Of a stretch of 5,331 bases of DNA, positions 1 to 5,331 are shown piece by piece (the first letter of the stretch is position 1; each line of letters begins with the position of its first letter). Location: assembly GCA_029261375.1 (NCBI GenBank), contig JAJDBL010000273.1, positions 1-5,331 of the forward strand, given 5' to 3'. The translations under genes and the position numbers were made by a program. The DNA is from Nitrospirales bacterium (GTDB lineage Bacteria; Nitrospirota; Nitrospiria; Nitrospirales; UBA2166). The notes beneath the pieces are model-generated. The model ran no database searches, was not told the DNA's origin, and was given only the letters and a program-made list of their open reading frames with translations.

Positions 1-717
1 GACCACACTGGACGTCACAAAGTGGAGCTGCTCGCCCATCGCCTGTCCCACAATGGCGTCACCCGTAAATTGTTGCCACAGACTCTCTGTCGTCCGGTCA
101 TACATGACGAGATCTGAATTTCGCAAAAGCCCGGATGTTCCAAATTCGAGGGTCACGCCGTCAACGCGTCGATCAAACGCGATCGCAGAGTTACACAAAG
201 GGCAAAAGGTAACAACAACCGGAATGTCGCCAAAAGTGTCATTGACGATCTGATGTCGAATCATAATCTGGAGCGGGTAAGCCCGCGCCTCACCCCTCAC
301 TTCAACAACAATCACCGGCTCGTTGTCAACGAGCCACGAGCGCGCCTCAGCCAATGAAATAAAACGCGGCTCATCAATGGATGGGAACTCATCACGCTTT
401 GGACCACCCCAACGCACCTCGTCATAGGGAACCGAGTGGCGCGTCCAGTCAGTCTTCCAGCCAGAGGTAATCGATCGCAATTTTCCGGATCGATCATCCG
501 TCATCTTCCCTGGGTTTGCCCTACCAAGATTCACGGGAGACACAGTGGAGTCAGGCGTAGCGACCATCAATTGGCGCTCGTCCGGACCAGTCACGGATCC
601 AGTACAGGCTGCAACGAACACAGTACCTAGCAGGGCAATGACTACCGACATCGCACGCGTCCAAAGAATGCAATGACCATCTGCGTGAGCACGTCTGCAC
701 ATTGTTCTCTTCTTCAT
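1..717 (-). CDS. DUF3179-family lipoprotein, C-terminus beyond the window
   Basis: The reverse strand is open from an ATG at 717 to the window edge, giving 239 codons with no stop, so the C-terminus is missing. The N-terminus is a lipoprotein signal: basic start (MKKR), hydrophobic stretch around residues 24-37 (SVVIALLG...), then lipobox VAAC with Cys38 as the predicted lipidated residue. Thr at +2 rather than Asp is compatible with outer-membrane sorting under the E. coli rule. The mature part matches the DUF3179 pattern as I know it: a YPLQIMIRHQIVND segment near residues 147-160, then TFCPLCNSAIAFDR with a CxxC pair, then LEFGTSGLLRNSDLVMYD and SLWQQFTG. The biochemical function of this family is not established, so none is assigned; the CxxC pair could be structural, metal-binding or redox. 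Three tandem ATGs occur at 723, 720 and 717. The 717 start is preferred because it lies 6 nt from a GGGG Shine-Dalgarno-like run. The gene is divergent from prfB. Confidence 0.88.
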   Translation of the reverse strand, partial: MKKRTMCRRAHADGHCILWTRAMSVVIALLGTVFVAACTGSVTGPDERQLMVATPDSTVSPVNLGRANPGKMTDDRSGKLRSITSGWKTDWTRHSVPYDEVRWGGPKRDEFPSIDEPRFISLAEARSWLVDNEPVIVVEVRGEARAYPLQIMIRHQIVNDTFGDIPVVVTFCPLCNSAIAFDRRVDGVTLEFGTSGLLRNSDLVMYDRTTESLWQQFTGDAIVGQAMGEQLHFVTSSVV

Positions 718-723
718 CATCAT

Positions 724-731
724 CCCCTTTT
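724..731 (-). promoter_or_regulatory. Ribosome binding site that selects the DUF3179 start
   Basis: On the reverse strand the sequence reads AAAAGGGG followed directly by ATGATGATG. Spacing from the last G is 0, 3 and 6 nt to the three ATGs. Only the third (717) has near-normal Shine-Dalgarno spacing, so it is the preferred start. Choosing another ATG adds only one or two Met residues. Confidence 0.55.
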
Positions 732-739
732 GTACCGTC

Positions 740-762
740 GAGACCTGACGATCGTGACTCTC
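740..762. promoter_or_regulatory. Imperfect palindrome in the divergent intergenic region
   Basis: The arms GAGA (740-743) and TCTC (759-762) flank a perfect 8-bp palindrome ACGATCGT (748-755), with 4-nt and 3-nt spacers that are not symmetric. It lies in the leader of the DUF3179 gene, about 23 nt upstream of its start codon. It could be a dimeric regulator site or chance; no regulator is identifiable from this window. Confidence 0.22.
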
Positions 763-787
763 CTATGACAGCGTATATTTGATGAAG

Positions 788-840
788 AGCATGTAACACC
801 GTTGCTTGTGAGGCCCAAGACGTTATGCTACCATTTTTTT
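788..840 (+). terminator. Weak terminator-like hairpin with T7 tract upstream of prfB
   Basis: AGCAT-gt-AAC (788-797) can pair with GTTATGCT (822-829), giving 5 + 3 bp around a 2-nt bulge. Inside, CTTG (805-808) can pair with CAAG (816-819). Seven consecutive T's follow at 834-840 after a 4-nt gap. The layout resembles an intrinsic terminator or leader attenuator on the plus strand, but the stem is AT-rich and short and no gene lies upstream on that strand. It overlaps the candidate promoter at 802-829, so at most one of the two readings is likely correct. Confidence 0.2.
802..829 (+). promoter_or_regulatory. Candidate sigma-70-type promoter for the prfB operon
   Basis: TTGCTT (802-807) and TATGCT (824-829) are separated by 16 bp. 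They match 3 of 6 and 4 of 6 positions of the TTGACA and TATAAT consensus. Transcription would start near 836 and leave a leader of about 120 nt before prfB. A better isolated -10-like hexamer, TATATT at 774-779, has no convincing -35 partner. This is a weak inference from consensus matching only. Confidence 0.25.
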
Positions 841-946
841 CCAAGGACGCGCGTACAGACGTTCGGTCGTCATTGGTGTTGAGGCGTCCGGAGGATGCAT
901 GCGCACGCCGCATCGCTCACAACAGCCATTCATACCCCTTCGAGAT

Positions 947-950
947 GGAG
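947..950 (+). promoter_or_regulatory. Ribosome binding site of prfB
   Basis: GGAG at 947-950 ends 5 nt before the ATG at 956. It supports the 956 start, which lies in the frame before the programmed frameshift. The apparent later start at 966 in the post-shift frame has no comparable site and would lose the normal RF2 N-terminus. Confidence 0.6.
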
Positions 951-955
951 TCATC

Positions 956-2069
956 ATGATACTAGATGAGATTAAGACCCGCGTTCACAAGGTTCATGCA
1001 ACAATCCTGCAATTACGGGGGCATCTTTGACCTCGCTACGATGACCTCTGACCTCGAACGCATCAATGCCCAAATGGGGGAACCCACCTTCTGGGCGGAT
1101 CAATCGAAAGCACAGACGGTCATTGCCAACAAGCGTACCCTCGAACGCGAATTGACGCGTTGGCAGTCCATTGACGGCCGTGATCAAGACCTTCACGTGC
1201 TCCTAGAGCTTGTAGAGGCTGAGGAAGCTGAGGAAGAACTGGGCGAATTGGCCCGGGAGCTTCACAGTCTGGAAGAAGAGCTCGCTCGCATCCGTACCGA
1301 GACGTTGCTTTCCGAAGACAAAGATTTGAACAACGCCATTGTGTCTTTTCATCCTGGCGCGGGCGGAACAGAGTCCCAGGATTGGGCCGAAATGCTTATG
1401 CGAATGTACGTCCGCTGGGCCGAGCGACGAGGCTTTCGTGTTGAGACCATTGACCTGATTCAGGGCGACGAAGCCGGGATCAAGAGTGCAACGATTTCGA
1501 TCACCGGAAACTATGCGTACGGATACCTGAAAGGCGAAGCCGGCGTGCATCGCTTGGTTCGTATCTCGCCGTACGATGCCGCGAAGCGTCGTCACACATC
1601 ATTTGCGTCGGTCTTCGTGTACCCCGAAATCGAAGAAGGCGTGGACATTGACATCGACGAGAAAGACCTTCGTATCGACACCTTCCGCGCAAGTGGAGCC
1701 GGAGGGCAACATATAAATAAGACGTCATCAGCTATTCGTATCACGCATATTCCAACGAACATTGTCGTCCAATGCCAGAATGAGCGTTCGCAACATAAGA
1801 ACAAGAGCTTCGCAATGAAAGTTCTACATGCCAGGCTCTATGCGCGCGAGCAAGAAAAGAACGCGCATGAGATGGAGGCATTTGTTGGAGAAAAGAAAGA
1901 GATAGCATGGGGACACCAACTCAGATCGTATGTCTACCAACCATACCAATTAGTGAAGGATCATCGAACCGACCACGAGGTAGGCAACATCGAAGCCGTC
2001 CTCAACGGCAACCTCGACCCGTTTATTGAAGCCTATCTCTCAGATCGCGCTGCGAAAGCCTCCTCCTAG
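956..2069 (+). CDS. prfB: Peptide chain release factor 2 (RF2), made by +1 programmed frameshift
   Basis: RF2 recognises UGA and UAA in the ribosomal A site and triggers peptidyl-tRNA hydrolysis. Translation begins at ATG 956 and reads 24 codons (MILDEIKTRV...QLRGHL) to an in-frame TGA at 1028-1030. A +1 shift skips T1028 and continues with GAC at 1029 to TAG at 2067-2069. The coding sequence is thus 956-1027 joined to 1029-2069, 370 residues against about 365 in E. coli. The acidic helical domain 1 covers roughly residues 1-110. The stop-codon recognition tripeptide is SPY at 204-206, where SPF is usual, followed by RRHTSF with His213. The catalytic GGQ is at 249-251 within SGAGGQHINKT. Ala245 sits where most RF2 proteins have Ala and E. 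coli K-12 has Thr. The C-terminal part has QCQNERSQHKNK, as in the family. lysS follows after 10 nt, as in the E. coli prfB-lysS pair. Expression should be autoregulated through the internal TGA. Confidence 0.97.
1016..1031 (+). promoter_or_regulatory. prfB +1 programmed ribosomal frameshift site
   Basis: The site reads CGG GGG CAT CTT TGA C. CGGGGG (1016-1021) is the internal Shine-Dalgarno-like element, CAT is the 3-nt spacer, CTT (1025-1027) is the slippery codon and TGA (1028-1030) is the zero-frame stop with C after it. This matches the classical E. coli arrangement AGG GGG TAT CTT TGA C almost base for base. In the known mechanism, scarce RF2 slows termination at the UGA, the tRNA-Leu slips to UUU, and reading resumes at GAC. 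Abundant RF2 terminates at the UGA and yields a 24-residue peptide. An annotation that ignores the shift will give a wrong N-terminus starting at 966. Confidence 0.96.
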
Positions 2070-2079
2070 ATTTACGACG

Positions 2080-3564
2080 ATGGACGAGCGTAGCGAACAA
2101 AGCCAGCAGCGCCTCAACAAACTCGAGGACCTCCGTGCATTGGGTGTCGATCCGTATGGTACACGATTCGATCGGCCTGACCATGCTGCAACGATCATTA
2201 CTCAACACAGTGCGACGGACGGGACGACCCTCGAACAAGCACCCATCGCCTGCACCCTTGCCGGTCGGGTGACAGGACTCCGTCGATTCGGCAAAGCGGC
2301 GTTCGCAGTGCTCCGCGATGAAGGGGCATCGATTCAGGTGTACCTGAAGAAGGACAAGCTTGAGCCACTAGAGTTTCAACTTGCCCAGCAACTCGATGTC
2401 GGCGACTGGATTGGTGTAACCGGCACACTGTTTCGAACGAAAACTGACGAACTGACAGTCTCAGTAACACGCCTCACCCTGTTGACGAAATCTCTGCAGC
2501 CGCTGCCGGAAAAATGGCACGGACTGAGTAACGTCGAGACACGATATCGCCAACGCTACCTCGATCTTATCGCGAACCCAGATATTCAAACGATCTTCGT
2601 GCAACGGAGCCGCATTGTTGAATCGATCCGACAATTTCTTATCAGCAGAGATTTTCTAGAGGTTGAAACGCCGATGATGCATCCGGTACCAGGGGGAGCC
2701 ACGGCACGGCCATTCATCACGCACCACAATAGCTTGGACACGGATCTCTATCTTCGTATCGCGCCCGAACTCTATTTAAAACGTCTCGTGGTCGGCGGTC
2801 TGCCACGTTTATTTGAGATCAACCGTAATTTTAGTAACGAAGGGCTCTCGACGATTCATAATCCAGAGTTCACCATGCTGGAGTTCTACATGGCGTTTGC
2901 GGATTTTGAGGATCTCATTCCGTTTACCGAATCGCTGATCGCTGAAACCGCTCACACGATCTGTGGCTCAACGAGCATCCCCTACCAGGAATATCAAATC
3001 GACTTGGCACCCCCATGGAAACGACTCACCTTTACCGAAGCCATCCTCGAGTTCAGCGGCATCGCCCCTGACGCCCTTGACACGAAGGAGACGGCCATCG
3101 CCGCGGCCAGAGCAAAAGGGTTTGGTGTATCCGATGGCGACTCACTCGGCGCCGTCATGAATACGATCTTCGAATCAACCGTCGAAGCACATCTCATACA
3201 GCCAACGTTTATCACCCATTACCCCATAGAAATTTCCCCGTTAGCCAAGCGTTCTGCGGCTAATCCACACTTGACCGATCGATTCGAACTGTATATCGCG
3301 GGGCGTGAGATTGCGAACGCGTTTTCTGAGCTCAACGATCCCATAGATCAGAGAGAACGGTTTGAGGCACAGGCGGCACTCCGTGCTGGCGGAGATGCGG
3401 AGGCCCATCACGTCGATGCCGACTACCTTCGAGCGCTAGAATATGGGCTTCCACCCACCGCAGGTGAAGGCATTGGAATTGATCGCCTTGTCATGCTACT
3501 CACGAACCAGGCCTCAATACGCGAGGTCATTTTGTTTCCGCAGTTGCGCCCTGAGAATCCCTAG
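2080..3564 (+). CDS. lysS: Lysyl-tRNA synthetase, class II
   Basis: Charges tRNA-Lys with lysine in the cytoplasm using ATP. The protein has 494 residues, close to the bacterial norm of about 500. An N-terminal helix (RLNKLEDLRALGVDPY) leads into an anticodon-binding OB-fold at roughly 60-140. Class II motif 1 lies near 178-200 (FLEVETPMM), followed by GGATARPFITHHN and LYLRIAPELYLKRLVVGG. Motif 2 covers about 243-270 (FEINRNFSNEG, HNPEFTMLEFY) and motif 3 about 462-474 (GEGIGIDRLVMLL, Arg469). Likely lysine-pocket residues by analogy with E. coli are Glu268, Tyr270, Asn413, Phe415 and Glu417. One oddity: Ser252 occupies the motif 2 position normally held by Arg (E. coli Arg262). The ATG at 2080 is chosen because the N-terminus then matches the family; the only upstream option is a TTG at 2026 deep inside prfB. 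There is no Shine-Dalgarno before 2080, so translation probably depends on reinitiation from prfB, whose stop is 10 nt upstream. Confidence 0.96.
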   Translation: MDERSEQSQQRLNKLEDLRALGVDPYGTRFDRPDHAATIITQHSATDGTTLEQAPIACTLAGRVTGLRRFGKAAFAVLRDEGASIQVYLKKDKLEPLEFQLAQQLDVGDWIGVTGTLFRTKTDELTVSVTRLTLLTKSLQPLPEKWHGLSNVETRYRQRYLDLIANPDIQTIFVQRSRIVESIRQFLISRDFLEVETPMMHPVPGGATARPFITHHNSLDTDLYLRIAPELYLKRLVVGGLPRLFEINRNFSNEGLSTIHNPEFTMLEFYMAFADFEDLIPFTESLIAETAHTICGSTSIPYQEYQIDLAPPWKRLTFTEAILEFSGIAPDALDTKETAIAAARAKGFGVSDGDSLGAVMNTIFESTVEAHLIQPTFITHYPIEISPLAKRSAANPHLTDRFELYIAGREIANAFSELNDPIDQRERFEAQAALRAGGDAEAHHVDADYLRALEYGLPPTAGEGIGIDRLVMLLTNQASIREVILFPQLRPENP

Positions 3565-4820
3565 TGAATCTGCCCTACGAATTCGCCATTAGTTTCCGCT
3601 ACCTCAGGTCAAAGCACCGACAACGTCGCGTCTCCTTCAATACCGTGATTTCGGTCGTCGGCGTCACGCTTGGCGTCGCTGCCCTCATCGCGACACTTGG
3701 AATCATGACCGGCTTTAAGGAGGACGTTCAAAAACGCATCCTTGGAACAAAATCTCATGTGGTTGTCGTAGACCGTACCGGAGGAAATCTCAGCGACTAT
3801 GAACATGTCGTTGAACAGGTGTCGAACATCCCACACGTGCTCGCTGCATCTCCCTTTATCTATCGGCAAATTCTTCTGACCTCCGAATCCGGAGTACAAG
3901 GCGTGTTGTTGAACGGCATTGATCCGAACCGGGAAGGCCAGGTGACGGATATCAGTGAAAACCTTGTGGCCGGATCACTCGACGATTTAAAGCCACCTGA
4001 CGTCGCAGATGACGCCGATCCCTCTGAGAAAATACTGCCGGGAGTGATCGTTGGAAAGGAACTTTCACGCGTGTTACAGGTCACCATCGGGGACCGGCTG
4101 AACGTGGTGTCACCCGTAGGATCGACACGTATCATTGGCGCCACGCCAAAAATACGAGGATTTCGCCTAGTCGGAATTTTTGATTCTGGCATGTACGAGT
4201 ACGATACCTCCCTTGCCTATATCTCTATCGAGCAAGCCCAAGAGTTTTTCAATGTCGGCGATACGGTGAGCGGAGTCGCCATCAAAGTCGACGAAATTTT
4301 CCTTGCAGACCAGATCGCTGAAGAAATCGATCACACGCTCGGATTTCCATACTGGGCGCGAGGGTGGATGGAACTCAACCGCAATCTCTTCTCCGCGCTC
4401 AAAATGGAGAAGATCATGATGTTCGTGATTCTCGTGCTGATCATTCTGGTGGCCTCATTCAATATCGTGAGTACGCTCATGATGATCGTTGTGGAAAAAG
4501 GTCGAGAAATCGCAATCTTGAAAACCATGGGCATGACATCGCGATCTATCATGCGCATCTTCATGCTTGATGGCCTGATTATCGGCGTTGCGGGAATGGC
4601 GTGTGGCATCCCGCTAGGATATTCAATTTGTTGGGCCATACAGACGTTTTATACATTTCCTACCGACGTGTACTACATTAGCCGTATCCCGGTCGAGATC
4701 AAGACCTTCGACGTGCTGGCAGTCGGCATGTCAGCAGTCGTGATCAGTCTGCTTGCGACGGTGTACCCATCGAGACAAGCCGCACGACTCGATCCAGCGG
4801 TGGCACTAAGATATGAGTAG
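3564..4820 (+). CDS. lolC: Lipoprotein-releasing ABC transporter permease, LolC/LolE type
   Basis: Inner-membrane subunit of the Lol complex, which uses ATP to extract acylated lipoproteins from the inner membrane and hand them to the periplasmic chaperone LolA. The 418-residue protein has the family layout. The N-terminus YEFAISFRYLRSKHRQ leads into a first membrane segment at about 27-49. A large periplasmic domain spans about 50-280, with an acidic stretch around 139-156. Three more segments lie at about 284-309, 331-357 and 384-401, forming the FtsX-like part. The conserved cytoplasmic loop EKGREIAILKTMGMT (311-325) and the end YPSRQAARLDPAVALRYE are typical. The GTG start overlaps the lysS stop by one base (TAGTG), so the genes are translationally coupled; TGAGAA at 3552-3557 is a modest Shine-Dalgarno candidate. 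LolC and LolE cannot be told apart from this sequence. Only one permease gene precedes lolD here, so it may act as a homodimer or have a partner elsewhere. Confidence 0.93.
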   Translation: MNLPYEFAISFRYLRSKHRQRRVSFNTVISVVGVTLGVAALIATLGIMTGFKEDVQKRILGTKSHVVVVDRTGGNLSDYEHVVEQVSNIPHVLAASPFIYRQILLTSESGVQGVLLNGIDPNREGQVTDISENLVAGSLDDLKPPDVADDADPSEKILPGVIVGKELSRVLQVTIGDRLNVVSPVGSTRIIGATPKIRGFRLVGIFDSGMYEYDTSLAYISIEQAQEFFNVGDTVSGVAIKVDEIFLADQIAEEIDHTLGFPYWARGWMELNRNLFSALKMEKIMMFVILVLIILVASFNIVSTLMMIVVEKGREIAILKTMGMTSRSIMRIFMLDGLIIGVAGMACGIPLGYSICWAIQTFYTFPTDVYYISRIPVEIKTFDVLAVGMSAVVISLLATVYPSRQAARLDPAVALRYE

Positions 4821-4821
4821 A

Positions 4822-4898
4822 AGTCAGGAGCGAGAAGTGATGAGTCAGAAGGGCGAATACTGAATTCTGTATGCACAATTCCGAATTCTGAACCCTCT
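4822..4898 (+). repeat. Degenerate heptanucleotide repeat filling the lolC-lolD gap
   Basis: Read in steps of seven from 4822, all 11 consecutive units begin with A. The first four resemble AGTCAGA (AGTCAGG, AGTGATG, AGTCAGA), and a later group resembles ATTCTGA (ATTCTGT, ATTCCGA, ATTCTGA). CTGAATTCTG at 4860-4869 recurs as CCGAATTCTG at 4881-4890, exactly 21 bp (3 x 7) later. TCAGAA (4845-4850) is complementary to TTCTGA (4886-4891), so the two halves could pair in RNA. This resembles the short degenerate heptamer repeats known from intergenic regions of some bacteria such as cyanobacteria. It occupies almost the whole 81-nt gap and leaves no normal Shine-Dalgarno for lolD. Confidence 0.6.
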
Positions 4899-4901
4899 CC
4901 C

Positions 4902-5331
4902 ATGATTAAAACCACCGATCTCCGAAAGTCATTTCAACTGAATGAATCGCACATCGACGTTCTCCAAGGGATTAATATTGAGATTGCGCGCGGAGAAATG
5001 CTGGCGATCGTGGGGGCATCGGGAGCGGGAAAATCAACACTACTCCACCTGCTGGGTGCACTCGACAGACCCACATCTGGAACGATTGACTTCAACGGTG
5101 AACGGATGTTCGCCCGGTCTGATGCCGAGCTTGCACAGTTTCGAAACCGAAACGTCGGATTTGTCTTTCAGTTTCACCATCTTCTACCTGAATTTACTGC
5201 GGTCGAAAACGTTAGGCTACCTGCGCTCATCATGGGAGACTCCACACAATCGGCCACCGACCGGGCAATCACAACACTGACTGAATTTGGCCTTGGGCAC
5301 CGTCTCTCACATAGACCAGGGGAACTATCCG
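4902..5331 (+). CDS. lolD: Lipoprotein-releasing ABC transporter ATP-binding protein LolD, C-terminus beyond the window
   Basis: Cytoplasmic ATPase that powers lipoprotein release by the LolC/LolE permease encoded just upstream. The first 143 codons are present. They run through MIKTTDLRKSFQL, the Walker A motif GASGAGKST (residues 38-46, Lys44), and the Q-loop FVFQFHHLLPEFTAVENV (Gln90), a version characteristic of LolD rather than of general MacB-type ATPases. The frame is cut at PGELS, the start of the ABC signature, so Walker B and the H-loop lie beyond the window. ATG 4902 is the only ATG, GTG or TTG in this frame after the lolC stop. The bases before it (ACCCTCTCCC) contain no Shine-Dalgarno, so initiation may rely on coupling or a leader-independent mode. 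Confidence 0.94.
   Translation, partial: MIKTTDLRKSFQLNESHIDVLQGINIEIARGEMLAIVGASGAGKSTLLHLLGALDRPTSGTIDFNGERMFARSDAELAQFRNRNVGFVFQFHHLLPEFTAVENVRLPALIMGDSTQSATDRAITTLTEFGLGHRLSHRPGELS

Noticed and set aside
883..909. GGCGT/ACGCC inverted repeat upstream of prfB
   Set aside because: It is only 5 bp with a 17-nt loop and no T tract, which is expected by chance at this composition.
551..913. A 120-codon minus-strand open frame across the DUF3179 start and intergenic region
   Set aside because: It overlaps the N-terminal half of the signal-bearing DUF3179 frame in another phase, and its translation has no recognisable domain. The DUF3179 frame explains this strand.
825..959. A 44-codon plus-strand open frame whose TGA overlaps the prfB start as ATGA
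   Set aside because: It has no well-placed Shine-Dalgarno, its translation looks random (Arg/Ser-rich, no motif), and its ATG overlaps the candidate -10 hexamer. The ATGA overlap alone is not enough to call a leader peptide.
1203..1595. A 130-codon minus-strand open frame inside prfB
   Set aside because: It is fully antisense to conserved RF2 coding sequence and has no recognisable domain.
2026..2079. An 18-codon N-terminal extension of LysS from a TTG at 2026
   Set aside because: It lies inside the prfB C-terminus and adds residues not seen in LysRS. The ATG at 2080 gives a normal N-terminus.
3860..4192. A 110-codon minus-strand open frame inside the lolC-type gene
   Set aside because: It is antisense to the periplasmic domain of a well-supported permease, and its Ser/Pro/Arg-rich translation is typical of a shadow frame.
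4942..5280. A 112-codon plus-strand open frame inside lolD
   Set aside because: It lies in another phase of a frame with intact Walker A and LolD Q-loop motifs; its own translation has no recognisable motif.

Overview
The window holds five genes in two divergent blocks. It looks like a core-gene region of a Gram-negative bacterium. The evidence is an outer-membrane lipoprotein trafficking transporter (LolC/E and LolD), a lipobox-bearing lipoprotein, and moderate G+C by eye. The gene set and protein style fit a Nitrospira-like (Nitrospirota) genome, but that is an impression from memory and the sequence alone does not prove it.

Left block, minus strand: a 3'-truncated gene for a DUF3179-family lipoprotein starts at 717 and runs off the left edge. 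A divergent intergenic region (about 718-955) carries ribosome binding sites for both flanking genes, an imperfect palindrome, a weak promoter-like pair, and a weak hairpin followed by seven T's.

Right block, plus strand: prfB (956-2069), lysS (2080-3564), a lolC/lolE-type permease gene (3564-4820) and lolD (4902 to beyond the right edge) lie head to tail, with gaps of 10 nt, a 1-nt overlap and 81 nt. prfB-lysS is a translation pair also adjacent in E. coli. The two Lol genes encode the membrane and ATPase subunits of the machine that extracts lipoproteins from the inner membrane for transfer to the outer membrane. The tight spacing suggests one transcript.

Main points: (1) prfB is split by a canonical +1 programmed frameshift (SD-like CGGGGG, 3-nt spacer, CTT TGA C), so the true protein starts at 956 and has 370 residues. 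(2) LysS has Ser where the near-invariant class II motif 2 arginine is expected. (3) RF2 has SPY in place of the usual SPF stop-codon recognition tripeptide. (4) The lolC-lolD gap is a degenerate heptanucleotide repeat with A at every seventh base over 11 units. (5) All three complete plus-strand genes end in TAG. No previously undescribed multi-gene system is visible; this is mainly a housekeeping operon with unusual details.
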